Source of the DNA: an uncultured Pseudanabaenaceae cyanobacterium
Lineage (GTDB): Bacteria; Cyanobacteriota; Cyanobacteriia; PCC-9006; JAAUQQ01
Assembly (NCBI GenBank): GCA_938002085.1
Contig: CALLAT010000126.1
Coordinates: 1 to 33,573 of the forward strand
DNA length: 33,573 nucleotides
Direction: 5' to 3'
In this document: piece after piece, positions 21,556-30,580 of the stretch
Layout of the letters: each line of letters opens with the position of its first letter
Numbering within the stretch: position 1 is the first letter of the stretch
Translations under genes and position numbers: made by a program
Notes under the pieces: generated by a model
Databases searched by the model: none
What the model saw: the letters and a program-made list of their open reading frames with translations, nothing else
Told to the model about the DNA's origin: nothing

Positions 21556-22731
21556 ATGTCTCGAACCTTCTCTGTTCCCACCGTGAACAGTCCTTCCCCG
21601 ACTCCTCCCGACTCATGCTGTCACAACTGTCGCCGCCTGCTTTTGCCCCAAGATCGGTTTTGCGAGGGCTGTGGCACGGCTGTACCTCCGTTGCCCTGTC
21701 CCACCTGTGGCACCGTCACCCCCAGCGACGAAGACGGATTTTGCAATCACTGCGGCTTCCGTGTCCCAACCTCGTCAGCGGACTACCAGGAGCAAATTCT
21801 TTCGCCTCGCTTCGTTGCTGTGAGCGATCGCGGTCTTTGCCGTACCCAGAATCAGGATGCCGTGGCGATCGCCCTTTCCCCATCCTTTGCCACTGAGCAC
21901 AGCACTTCGACAACAAAACACAGCCTTCTCACGCTCTGTGATGGGGTCGGTAGTTCCCCCCGCGCCGAACTGGCAGCCCAAACTGCTTCTGTCATCGTCA
22001 CCAATGCCATCTTAGAAGCGATCGCCCAAGCCCATACAGCCAAGCAACCCAGCACCTCAAACCTGAACCCAAAGCAGATCCTCAACGAGGCACTAAACCA
22101 GGCTCAACAGGAGGTTATGGCCCTATCTAGTCCCACCGCCCCAGCCCCCTCCACCACGATTATTAGCGCCTGGATTGAACATCCTGTCACCAGGCTGGAA
22201 GCGAGTTCATCAGTTGCTGAAGCAATAAATATACACCTACCTGAAACCCACCATCTTCCCAGTCGAGCTTCTCCTGTCTGTCCCACCCAAACGAATCAGG
22301 TTACATCTGATTCGTCTCCGTCTCACCTCCCCCAAATAACCCTGGCTTGGCTGGGCGACAGTCGCGCTTACTGGCTTTCCCCCTGCAGTTCCTACCAACT
22401 CACCCAAGACCATAGCAATGCTCAGCAACAACTGACTCACTGGCTGGGAAGTGATGCTGACCTTGCTCTGGCCCCACCCCAATTTCACTCCTGTTCGATT
22501 CCTGGACCGGGCGCGTTACTGCTTTGTAGCGATGGCCTCTGGAATTACGCTCCCGCAGCAGAGCAGCTCCAGGCGATCGCCTTTTCCCAAGCTGATTCAG
22601 GGTTAAAAGTTGGTTCTGCAACCGATGGCATCGAAGAACCGGCGATCGCCCCCGCCCGCCGACTGGTGGAATTTGCCCGAGCCCAAGGGGGCAAGGACAA
22701 CATCACGGTCGCCCTGCTGCTGTTTTCCTAA
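21556..22731 (+). CDS. PP2C-family protein phosphatase with N-terminal zinc ribbons
   Basis: 391 residues. Two zinc-ribbon Cys pairs come first (CHNC/CEGCG, then CPTCG/CNHCG, residues ~22-75). The PPM/PP2C metal-site motifs follow in order: SDRGLCRTQNQD (~89), LCDGVGSS (~127), WLGDSRAYW (~266), LCSDGLW (~323) and GGKDNITVALL (~378). The metal-binding Asp residues are all present, so it should be an active Mn/Mg-dependent phospho-Ser/Thr phosphatase. An insert of about 75 low-complexity residues (~190-262) sits before the GDSR motif and is longer than in standard bacterial PP2C. It is the natural antagonist of the kinase encoded 123 bp upstream. The start codon is preceded directly by 14-bp tandem repeats. 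Confidence 0.92.
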   Translation: MSRTFSVPTVNSPSPTPPDSCCHNCRRLLLPQDRFCEGCGTAVPPLPCPTCGTVTPSDEDGFCNHCGFRVPTSSADYQEQILSPRFVAVSDRGLCRTQNQDAVAIALSPSFATEHSTSTTKHSLLTLCDGVGSSPRAELAAQTASVIVTNAILEAIAQAHTAKQPSTSNLNPKQILNEALNQAQQEVMALSSPTAPAPSTTIISAWIEHPVTRLEASSSVAEAINIHLPETHHLPSRASPVCPTQTNQVTSDSSPSHLPQITLAWLGDSRAYWLSPCSSYQLTQDHSNAQQQLTHWLGSDADLALAPPQFHSCSIPGPGALLLCSDGLWNYAPAAEQLQAIAFSQADSGLKVGSATDGIEEPAIAPARRLVEFARAQGGKDNITVALLLFS

Positions 22732-22822
22732 GCCAGTCCAGCAGCCAACACAGCAGCGAGCATTCCGCTGCAACCTTCCCCTGACCCATCCCATTTTCTT
22801 AGCAACCCCACCCCTCTCAAAC

Positions 22823-24124
22823 ATGACCTCTAACGCCACAACCACATTCTCTGCAGAAGTCTTCCAAAATCCCTACCTGCCCCAAGATGCAGCTGAAGTT
22901 CACGCCATTATGAGCATCTCTGCCCAGGGGGATGGGATCGCTGACAACGCCTCCGCGCTAACCTCCCCCCTGTTGTTTGGCATGATTTGCGACACCTCGG
23001 GCTCCATGGGCAACGAGAAGATCATCGCGGCTCGCCGAGGGCTGATCCACGCCATCGAACTCCTGCCGGAACAAGCTTCCTTCTTTGTCATTTCGGGCAA
23101 GGTCAGGGCCACGTTAGTGGTGCCCACAACCCAGGCCACTGCCCAAGCTAAGCGGCAGGCAATTGAAAAGGTTCGTGGCATGGGAGCCTCTGGGGGCACA
23201 GTGATGTCCAGTTGGCTGGCTCTAGCGTTAGCAGAATTCGAAAAATTCCCGGACTCTATTGCCCAAGCCCTACTGCTCACCGATGGTCACAATGATGGCA
23301 GCGATGCCAAAAATCTCCAGACCATTCTCCAGCGCAGTGAAGGCAAGTTTCAATGCCACTGCCGTGGCGTGGGCACAGACTGGAAGGTCACAGAAATGCA
23401 AACCATCGCCCAAAACCTGCTGGGAACCACAGATATCATTCCTGAAGCCAGTGCCATGGATGCTGATTTCCAAGCCATTTTGAAGCAAGCCCTGGGTAAA
23501 TCAACCCGTTCAGCCAGCCTCCGCCTCTGGACCCCCAAGGGAGCAACGGTGCTTTACTGCAAACAGGTGAGTCCCGAATTACAAGACCTCACCGAGAAAG
23601 CAACCCAGGTTAACGCCCAGACCCAGGACTATCCCACCGGAGCCTGGGGCGGCAACGAATCACGGGATTACCACTTTTGCATTCAAGTACAGCCGGGCGG
23701 AGTGGGCGATGAAATGTTGGCGGGACGGGCCAGTTTAGTGACGACCACCAATGGTGTGGAGAGCAAAATTGCAGAAGCCAAGGTCCTGGCGATCTGGACT
23801 GACGACGAAAGCCGCTCCGCCAAAATCAATTCCCAGGTGGCCCACTACACTGGCCAGGCGGAACTGTCAGCAGCGATTCAAACGGGATTACAGGCCCGCG
23901 ATCGCGGCGACTTAGAAACAGCCACTGCCAAATTGGGGCGCGCCGTGCAGATTGCGGCAACCTCAGGCAACGAATCTACTGCGAAGCTGCTGCGCAACTT
24001 AGTCGACGTTGAAGATGCCGCCACGGGCACGGTCAAACTTCGCGCCAAGGTCAATAAAGCCGATGCCATGGCTTTAGAAACCCGCTCGGTTAAAACCACT
24101 CGCATTCAGAAATCTGCTTCTTAA
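22823..24124 (+). CDS. VWA-domain protein with intact MIDAS
   Basis: 433 residues from the ATG at 22823. The frame extends upstream into the PP2C gene, but that part is its out-of-frame shadow. The von Willebrand A domain (~45-230) has all three metal-ion-dependent adhesion-site elements: DTSGSM (~57), the Thr in SGGTVMSS (~124) and LLTDGHND (~151). After it come a beta-rich domain (~235-350) and a helical C-terminus (~355-433, QTGLQARDRGDLETATAKLG). No signal peptide or transmembrane helix, so it is probably cytosolic and mediates metal-dependent protein contacts. Cytosolic VWA proteins often sit with kinase, PP2C and FHA genes. Its binding partner is not evident from sequence. Confidence 0.88.
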   Translation: MTSNATTTFSAEVFQNPYLPQDAAEVHAIMSISAQGDGIADNASALTSPLLFGMICDTSGSMGNEKIIAARRGLIHAIELLPEQASFFVISGKVRATLVVPTTQATAQAKRQAIEKVRGMGASGGTVMSSWLALALAEFEKFPDSIAQALLLTDGHNDGSDAKNLQTILQRSEGKFQCHCRGVGTDWKVTEMQTIAQNLLGTTDIIPEASAMDADFQAILKQALGKSTRSASLRLWTPKGATVLYCKQVSPELQDLTEKATQVNAQTQDYPTGAWGGNESRDYHFCIQVQPGGVGDEMLAGRASLVTTTNGVESKIAEAKVLAIWTDDESRSAKINSQVAHYTGQAELSAAIQTGLQARDRGDLETATAKLGRAVQIAATSGNESTAKLLRNLVDVEDAATGTVKLRAKVNKADAMALETRSVKTTRIQKSAS

Positions 24125-24218
24125 TCGCAATGCAGCTGTGGCCCCATGAGAATCAATGCCCTCTCAAAAAGTCAGGGGCAACCTCAAGACTGAACTTCGG
24201 AGACCTAGGAGATGAACG

Positions 24219-24953
24219 ATGGAAACCCAAAAATGTCCTAACCAACATTCATCCACTGCGGAGGACTTTTGTTCAGAATGCGGGTTGAAAATGGCGATCG
24301 CTTCCCCAGCTTCTCAGCCTTCCTCACAAGCCAATTGCGATGCTCCTTCCACTGCAACCAACCCCTCCAACAACCAGACACCTTGTCCTGACTGTGGCAC
24401 TGAGCCCCCTGGGGAGCTCGGTACATTCTGCGAAAATTGTGGCTACAACTTTACGCTAGGGCTATCCAGTGCCTTCTGCCGCGAGTCAACATCTGCTCCC
24501 CAGCCTACCCAGCAGCCCGCTGATGTAGCCCCAGCCTCGGATCCCCCAACCCCTGACTCTGAGACACTCTCCTCCGTCAAGCCTTCCCTAACTTGGCAGC
24601 TAGGAATCAGCGTCGATGCCAGTCTCTGGGAGCCAGAATTATCACCCCCACCTCCTGAACATTCATCGCCTCAAACGATAACCCTTGCCACATCCCAAGC
24701 CTTGATTGGCCGCGATAATCCCAGTCGCGCCATTCACCCCGCCATTGCCATCAATTTAGACAGTGCCATCTCCCATCGCCATGCCCTGTTGAAACAACAA
24801 CCCGACGGCAGCTTGCTACTTCGAGATCTCGACTCATCCAACGGCACCTATCGTGACGATCAGGCACTGACTCCCCTGCTTGATATTCCCCTCCAGTCAG
24901 GGGACAGCTTCACCCTTGGGCATTGGACTCGCATTACCGTCAACTGCTGCTAA
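24219..24953 (+). CDS. FHA-domain protein with zinc ribbons (GarA-like position)
   Basis: 244 residues. Two zinc-ribbon modules are at the N-terminus (C6/H10 with CSECG at ~18-22, then CPDCG/CENCG at ~56-78). A Pro/Ser/Thr-rich linker with many possible phospho-Thr sites follows. The C-terminal forkhead-associated domain (~135-244) has all key phosphothreonine-binding elements: LIGRDN with the conserved Arg (~164), SHRHALL (~184) and DLDSSNGTY (~204). It is the likely phospho-reader of the kinase encoded in the same series, as GarA is for PknG. The GarA N-terminal ETTS-type phosphorylation motif is not present, so which Thr is modified is open. It lies 94 bp after the VWA gene and 163 bp before the sensor membrane gene. 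Confidence 0.9.
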   Translation: METQKCPNQHSSTAEDFCSECGLKMAIASPASQPSSQANCDAPSTATNPSNNQTPCPDCGTEPPGELGTFCENCGYNFTLGLSSAFCRESTSAPQPTQQPADVAPASDPPTPDSETLSSVKPSLTWQLGISVDASLWEPELSPPPPEHSSPQTITLATSQALIGRDNPSRAIHPAIAINLDSAISHRHALLKQQPDGSLLLRDLDSSNGTYRDDQALTPLLDIPLQSGDSFTLGHWTRITVNCC

Positions 24954-25116
24954 AACGGCGTGCCTCTCCAGACGAATCAATCACGAATCGCGATTTTGAG
25001 ACCCTCTTCTCCTATCCCTGATGAGGTTCAGGCGTTGTTGAGTAGGCAGGCTCGACTCCCACCCTAAAACTCGGCTGTGTGCAATTCGCGACCCTTTTAC
25101 CCTGTCTTTCCTTGCT

Positions 25117-26553
25117 ATGACACATCAATCCTCCCCTCCTCTTCTGCAAACTGCTAGTCTGCCCGCTCCTGCGACTGTCTCGCCCGCTCCCATCAGCCCC
25201 GCCCCTGAGGCGGCGGCATTGGCAGTTCCTTTAATGTCTCCCCTAGCAATCGACTTGGAGCACAACTATCGCATTAGCACTCCCCAAGGACTGTACTGGG
25301 GCATTATGAGCCTTTCTTCCGCCACGCTCCTGTTCACGGGCCTGCTATTCACCGGGATTCGTTACCACCAACAAACCGTTCAAGACCTTAGTCAAAGCTT
25401 CGTTCCCAGCCTCGCAGCGACCCAACGCATTGAAGAAAGTCTCGCCGCCCTTGATACGAACTTAGTCCAAATATTGCTAGCTCCCGAGGCGCTGCAAACC
25501 GATGCAAAGCAAGCCTTTGAAGAACATCGTCAAAAGATTGCTAATGATCTACTCCAGCTTAACCAAAGTTCTAGTCAAGCCAATCGCCCCATGAGTCAAG
25601 AGGAGCGGCGGCAAACCACTCTACTCCAAGTTGAATTTGGTCGCTATCTGATGGCCGCAGAGCGGGCTAAAACCTTACGAGATGGCCAGCCATCAGGCGC
25701 TTTCTTACCCGCTTATGAAACGGCATTGACCCAGTTAGAAGGCCGATTGTTGCCCGCTGCGATCGCCCTTCGCCAGGCTCAAAATGAGTCTTTCACCGCG
25801 ACCTATGGTCCCAGCCTCATCTCTTTACAGCGAATTCAGCGCCGACTATTGCTCTTGATTGTCCTGGTCTTTTCGAATGTATTGCTGCTCCAACTCTTTT
25901 TGAGCTATCGCACCCAACGTACCCTCAATCCAGCCTTACTCCTCGCCACCCTACTGATGCTGCAATTTAGTGGTCAAGCGCTGGGTCGCCTGCGCCAGGC
26001 TGAACAGCAACTTCAGCAAGCTACCGCGATCTCCACCCAAACCCTACAGTTTTTTGCCGATGCTCGAAGCCAGGCCTACCTTGCCCATAGCTACATTGGC
26101 CGTTCGCTGCTGCGCTCCACAGATTCTGGCCAATCTCGTCTGCAATTTCATCGTCTGATCTATAGCAGTCTAAACCTCGATCCCACCACTCAAATGGAGC
26201 AAGCCGAGGGCAGTCTTGCTCGAGTAACCGTTTCATCTCAAGCCATGGCCCAGGCATTTTCTCAATATCAAGAGATTGCCCATGAGGTTCTACGCTTACA
26301 ACCTACACAACCGCAAAAAGCAACTGACTTGGCAACGGGCTATCGAACGGGGCAATTAAATGCGGCTTTTGAAGTCTTTAAAGAGGAGCAAAGACAGGTC
26401 GTTAGTGCTTATCAAGCTGCTCTCGATCAAACCATAAGCCAGAGTCTGGAGTCGAGTACAAGCCTTGTTTGGCGTATCCCATTCTTCATCGGGTTTTTCC
26501 TACTTCTAGTTGCTCTAGGAACCTACCCTAGACTGCGAGAATACTCACGCTGA
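25117..26553 (+). CDS. Four-TM sensor-like membrane protein (GlnX-like layout)
   Basis: 478 residues. A Pro/Ala-rich cytosolic N-terminus (~1-58) is followed by TM1 (~65-85, LSSATLLFTGLLFTGI), a helical extracytoplasmic domain (~86-240), TM2 (~245-267, LLLLIVLVFSNVLLLQLFL), TM3 (~275-295, LLLATLLMLQFSG), a second helical extracytoplasmic domain (~296-450) and TM4 (~453-470, IPFFIGFFLLLVALGTY). Both outer domains look like four-helix-bundle ligand sensors. This is the same layout as mycobacterial GlnX, which relays the signal of the binding protein GlnH to PknG. Similarity is by layout and context; sequence homology is not established. The solute-binding protein gene follows after 44 bp, so the two are probably cotranscribed and interact. 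Confidence 0.8.
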   Translation: MTHQSSPPLLQTASLPAPATVSPAPISPAPEAAALAVPLMSPLAIDLEHNYRISTPQGLYWGIMSLSSATLLFTGLLFTGIRYHQQTVQDLSQSFVPSLAATQRIEESLAALDTNLVQILLAPEALQTDAKQAFEEHRQKIANDLLQLNQSSSQANRPMSQEERRQTTLLQVEFGRYLMAAERAKTLRDGQPSGAFLPAYETALTQLEGRLLPAAIALRQAQNESFTATYGPSLISLQRIQRRLLLLIVLVFSNVLLLQLFLSYRTQRTLNPALLLATLLMLQFSGQALGRLRQAEQQLQQATAISTQTLQFFADARSQAYLAHSYIGRSLLRSTDSGQSRLQFHRLIYSSLNLDPTTQMEQAEGSLARVTVSSQAMAQAFSQYQEIAHEVLRLQPTQPQKATDLATGYRTGQLNAAFEVFKEEQRQVVSAYQAALDQTISQSLESSTSLVWRIPFFIGFFLLLVALGTYPRLREYSR

Positions 26554-26597
26554 AGTCTTCCATAAATAGTGTTTAAACTACTCTCACAAGCAAACTT

Positions 26598-28031
26598 ATG
26601 TCGAAATCAAAGTCGCGTTCATTCCTGATATGCTCGCTGGCAGGATGCTGTACTTTTTGGGGCCTCTGTTGGTTTATTGACTTGAGCCCCAGATCAACAA
26701 AACCATCTTCTGCTAAGACTGTAAAAAGTCAAATCTCAGATCATGCTGATATTAGTCTTGGCGAAGAACTGTTGATTAAGACTGAAAATGGTCAAAAGAA
26801 GCAAGCTGCGATTCAAGCTTTCTCAGAACAAAACTATCTTAAGTCGATTCAATACCTTCAAACGACATTGTTGGAGCAACCCAATGATCCAGAAGCCCAT
26901 ATTTATCTCAACAATTCTCGTTTGCGTTTGAGCCAGCAACCGACCTTACAAATTGCCGTTAGCATTCCCGCAGGCAAAAACCCTGCGATCGCTCAAGAAA
27001 TGCTGAGGGGCATTGCCCAAGCCCAAACCGAGATCAATGAGCTAGGGATTCATGGGGCGGGTCTAGCGATCACCATCGTCAATGACAACAATGATGAGAC
27101 CGATGCCAAGCTTATGGCGGAAAAAGTCATTGCTGATCCAAATATCCTGGCAGTGATTGGCTCTAACGCCAGTGGCCCGTCCCTTGCTGCAGCGAAGGTT
27201 TACCGTAGCCAAGAGCGAGAAAGTCAGCCTGGTCCAGAGCCTCTGGTTATGATTTCGCCCACCAGTTTTACGGGCGAGCTCTCTGGATTTGGCTCCCATG
27301 TTTTCCGTACGATTCCCAGTATGAAATCCTTGGCTGAGGAACTGGCTAAACATGCTGTTCAGGTCAAGAAAAAAATGAAAATGGGCATTTGCTATGACTC
27401 AGAAGCCATTGATAATGTCTCCTTTAAAGATGACTTTGTTCAGGCTTATACCGCCTTAGAGGGAGAGCTTATCAATGTACCCTGTGATTTATCGAAATTG
27501 AATCGCAGTGATATGGAACTAGCATTGAGCCAGATTCAAGCCAAAACCGATGCTCTGATGATTGCTCCCCACATTGATCGTCAGGGAGAAGCGATCGCGC
27601 TGATTGAAGCAACCCAAGGGAAAATGCAGCTTTTCAGTACACCGACGCTCTATACCAGTACGATCTTGAGCCAAACGAAATCCGGATTGAGCAATATGGT
27701 ATTGGCGGCTCCCTGGTATGCCGAAAACTATTCAGCAACTTCCTTTCTCGCCCATGCCGAACAGCGCTGGGGAGAAGAGGCGATTACTTGGCGTACGGCG
27801 ACTTCCTTTGATGCGGTGCAGGCGATCGCCACTGCCATCCGTACCATTCCACCCGACTTACCCATCACCCGCAGTAGCTTGAAGAAGCAGCTGCGCAGTC
27901 AGGAATTCTTGGCTCTGGGGGCAGGTGAGTCCATCAAGTTCTTGGACTCGGGCGATCGGGCTGGACAGGCCATTCTCGTTAAGGTCGAGGGAAAAGTAGG
28001 TCAATACCAGTTTGTTGCTGTGGCAAAGTAA
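26598..28031 (+). CDS. Membrane-tethered LivK-type solute-binding protein (GlnH-like role)
   Basis: 477 residues. The N-terminus has a short hydrophobic run with a possible lipobox LAGC (Cys17); the hydrophobic stretch continues to ~28, so an uncleaved anchor is also possible. A TPR-like segment (~55-105, YLQTTLLEQPNDPEAHIYLN) leads to a type I periplasmic-binding fold of the branched-chain amino-acid receptor family (~115-475), with ALSQIQAKTDALMIAP, VIGSNASGPSLAA and ISPTSFTGELSG. There is no ABC permease or ATPase gene in the window, which fits a sensor better than a transporter. Domain order and motifs match the C-terminal half of the CHAT fusion at 13179-15878. The gene runs convergently towards the CHAT-CHASE2 gene with only 15 bp between stops. 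Confidence 0.88.
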   Translation: MSKSKSRSFLICSLAGCCTFWGLCWFIDLSPRSTKPSSAKTVKSQISDHADISLGEELLIKTENGQKKQAAIQAFSEQNYLKSIQYLQTTLLEQPNDPEAHIYLNNSRLRLSQQPTLQIAVSIPAGKNPAIAQEMLRGIAQAQTEINELGIHGAGLAITIVNDNNDETDAKLMAEKVIADPNILAVIGSNASGPSLAAAKVYRSQERESQPGPEPLVMISPTSFTGELSGFGSHVFRTIPSMKSLAEELAKHAVQVKKKMKMGICYDSEAIDNVSFKDDFVQAYTALEGELINVPCDLSKLNRSDMELALSQIQAKTDALMIAPHIDRQGEAIALIEATQGKMQLFSTPTLYTSTILSQTKSGLSNMVLAAPWYAENYSATSFLAHAEQRWGEEAITWRTATSFDAVQAIATAIRTIPPDLPITRSSLKKQLRSQEFLALGAGESIKFLDSGDRAGQAILVKVEGKVGQYQFVAVAK

Positions 28032-28046
28032 CGTCCTAGTGCAGTA

Positions 28047-30551
28047 CTAAGCGGCTGAATCGGCGGGGGGTGATATGTTCAACGATACCTGTCGTTTCCG
28101 GTAGAGTCCGCCTCCCAAGTTCCCCGCTCCCCAGGCCAATAGCCAGGGGCATAGGGGAAGATAAAGCCCCTGGGTCACTAGGAGAAGCCAGCCGCTTCCG
28201 ACGAGAATGCCGATGCCCAAGAAAAGGCGAATTAGGCCTGATCGCCATTGCTGCATGGATGCGGCTCCCCCGGCTCCCAGCAGCAGCAGGCCGAGTCCTT
28301 CCAGGGGCCAGGCGAGACAATGCAACAGCAACCGTCCATCTAAAACGGCACTGAGCAATTGGCTGGTCATTTGGGCCTGGAGGTAGACTCCGGCAATGGT
28401 GAGGGGGTCGCCCTGATGATCGCGATAGGGCGTTGTCCAATGATCCTCAGACTGAGTTGCATTGACACCAATCAAAACAATTTTGTCGTTGAAATGGCTG
28501 GGAGGAACCTCTCCCGATAGGACTTTGCCCAAGCTGACGCGCAGAAAGGCTAAATTGGGCTGGTTGGGTTGACTGGGGTCCAGCCGATGGGCGCGATAGT
28601 TAAGCAGGAGCTTATGGCCCTGGGTATTGAGTTGGGCGTAGGGACCATAGGCGGAGTAGCTGCGGTTGTGCTTGAGCCAGGATCGACCGATGCGTTGAAA
28701 TTGAGTTTGGCCCCATTGCCAGTTGTGAGCGTCGGGAAAGCTGAGGTTGAGGCCTTGGTTGTAGAGGTATTGTTCGGCGATCGCCGCACTCAAAGAAAAG
28801 TCGGTGGGGCAGGGGGAATTGGTCTGGGGCAGGGCCGAAAGCAAATGTAGACGCACGACGCCATCGCGATCGTCTTGGACATCGCTAAAGCCCAGGCGTT
28901 CTGGAGGCGATTGGGGCGGCGGGGCGATGCCGGGAATATCCCGAATCGGGTCCTGACCTTTGCAGACGGTGATGAGCTTTGGGTTCTGAGCAAACTGTTG
29001 TTGGAGCGGGGCTAGGGCTGTGGATTCCTCACGATAAATATCCAGGGCGATCACAGCTGGATTGGCCGTGGAGAGGGTATTGAGCAACTGGTTGAGCGTT
29101 TGATCTGAGAGCGATCGCCCCTGCCGTTCTGTTTCAGATTGGGATTCAATGTCAGCATCGGTCACCTCCAACACCACAATGCGATTGTCCTCCGGTTCCG
29201 AGGGGCGACTCCGTAGAAGTTGGTCAAACAACGCGAGTTCCATTGGCTCTAGCCAGCCCAGGCTTCGACCCCCCAGTAGTAGCAAGCCGAGGGTCGCTCC
29301 AATCCCCAAGGCCTGGGTGGTGGATTTGGGGAGCGCGGTGAGCCAGCCTAGGGGAAACGAAAATCGTGACTGCTGACGGGGAGGATGGGGGGATGGCTTA
29401 GCGGAGGATGCCGTCACTCCCCGGAGACTGTTCCACGTGGGGGCGATCGCAGCGGGATTTTGGAATAGAACCGGGAGCCAAGTCGCCCAGGGAAAATGAC
29501 TTTCCAGGCTTTGTAATCGTTCGCGCGCTTCCCGCAAGGCCAGGGGCAACGATTCCCCTCGGGCAAAGCCTTGTAGGAAATAGTTGAGAAACTCCTGGGC
29601 TACTCGATCGGCAACGGGCTCTCGCATCACAATGAGTTGGGGCAGATGCAGGGCTTCTAGGGCATAGGCTAAGCCCAGACCATCGCAGGAGTTGAAGATC
29701 GCGAGTTGCAGGCCGCTACGAATGGCGCGGCGCAGACCGTAGCGCAGCTCGTCTAGGGTCAGGTTCTCGTCTCGGTTGATGGCAATTTGGCCCTGGCCTA
29801 TCTCCGAAGTGCTGTGGCCTGCAAAGAAAAAAATGTCCCAGGGTTGTTCCCACAACGCTTGTTCAACAGTTTTGCGAGAAGGCTCGACGAGAAAGGTTAC
29901 CTTAGCTTGGGGGAGGTCTTCGAGGAGCTGACGGTCAATGCTGACATCGATGTTTTGGCGATCGCCCAGAATCGCTAAAACTCTGACAGCGGTGGAGGTG
30001 TTACCTGGAGACACCTCCACCCGCTGGGGCTGACTCCCAAAAATCACCTCCGTTAGGGGATATCGCTCCACCACATCCCAGTGATGCCAGGGCAGATGGT
30101 GGAGCTGAGTCGCTTCGCTGCGCAATAGGATTTGGGTTTCGACTTGGGGGGTCAAAGCCTCCCGCAGTTGCTGGTCGATGGGCCGAAAGGCTGCCGACCC
30201 TAGCCAGAGCGTGAACTGCTGTTGCAGGCGATCGCCCAGCAAGCGACAGGTCTTGCAAGCTTGCTCATGCTGGGCCAGACTTCCTGGCTCAACTTCCACC
30301 GTAATGGGGCCAAGACGGCTGCCGGTTAGGGTTTGGCGATAGCTGGCTTGCCATTGGGATAAGGTTTCGCCGAGGGCGACGTTGGCGGGCAAGGCAGCCT
30401 GGGCCTCAGAGACTTCCTGGCCTTGGCGATCGCGTAGGGTCAGGGTGGCCCGAAATCCATGGCTCAGGCTTCCGCTTAACTGGAGAACGGCTCGCTGTGC
30501 CCGGCCCCTCGGCTCGCCCATGGGATCATTAAATTGTTGGGGCTGAACCAT
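28047..30551 (-). CDS. CHAT caspase-like protease fused to a CHASE2 sensor
   Basis: 834 residues from the ATG at 30551; a GTG at 30569 is an alternative and neither start has a strong Shine-Dalgarno. The N-terminal domain (~1-180) resembles that of the left CHAT protein. The CHAT domain (~190-375) has His in FFFAGHS (~245) and Cys in FNSCDGLG (~288). After a transmembrane helix (~420-436, ALGIGATLGLLLLGG) comes a CHASE2 extracytoplasmic domain (~440-735), recognisable by FDQLLRSRPS, IVVLEVTDADI and the late KIVLIGVNA. Two or three C-terminal transmembrane helices follow (~750-815). It is the output gene of the second sigma–DUF1822–CHAT unit, sensing an unknown signal outside and presumably cleaving a cytosolic target. 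Confidence 0.9.
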   Translation of the reverse strand: MVQPQQFNDPMGEPRGRAQRAVLQLSGSLSHGFRATLTLRDRQGQEVSEAQAALPANVALGETLSQWQASYRQTLTGSRLGPITVEVEPGSLAQHEQACKTCRLLGDRLQQQFTLWLGSAAFRPIDQQLREALTPQVETQILLRSEATQLHHLPWHHWDVVERYPLTEVIFGSQPQRVEVSPGNTSTAVRVLAILGDRQNIDVSIDRQLLEDLPQAKVTFLVEPSRKTVEQALWEQPWDIFFFAGHSTSEIGQGQIAINRDENLTLDELRYGLRRAIRSGLQLAIFNSCDGLGLAYALEALHLPQLIVMREPVADRVAQEFLNYFLQGFARGESLPLALREARERLQSLESHFPWATWLPVLFQNPAAIAPTWNSLRGVTASSAKPSPHPPRQQSRFSFPLGWLTALPKSTTQALGIGATLGLLLLGGRSLGWLEPMELALFDQLLRSRPSEPEDNRIVVLEVTDADIESQSETERQGRSLSDQTLNQLLNTLSTANPAVIALDIYREESTALAPLQQQFAQNPKLITVCKGQDPIRDIPGIAPPPQSPPERLGFSDVQDDRDGVVRLHLLSALPQTNSPCPTDFSLSAAIAEQYLYNQGLNLSFPDAHNWQWGQTQFQRIGRSWLKHNRSYSAYGPYAQLNTQGHKLLLNYRAHRLDPSQPNQPNLAFLRVSLGKVLSGEVPPSHFNDKIVLIGVNATQSEDHWTTPYRDHQGDPLTIAGVYLQAQMTSQLLSAVLDGRLLLHCLAWPLEGLGLLLLGAGGAASMQQWRSGLIRLFLGIGILVGSGWLLLVTQGLYLPLCPWLLAWGAGNLGGGLYRKRQVSLNISPPADSAA

Positions 30552-30580
30552 GGCTGTTGCTGACACCACACAAGATGGGC

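Noticed and set aside
21498..21896. 132-codon plus-strand frame across the phosphatase start
   Set aside because: It is translated from the 14-bp repeats and then from the wrong frame of the phosphatase gene.
22610..22822. Upstream extension of the VWA protein into the phosphatase gene
   Set aside because: The extra 71 codons overlap the phosphatase gene out of frame; the ATG at 22823 begins a plausible N-terminus.
26598..28031. Reading this gene as part of an ABC amino-acid importer
   Set aside because: No permease or ATPase gene is in the window, and its neighbours are signalling proteins; a sensor role fits better.
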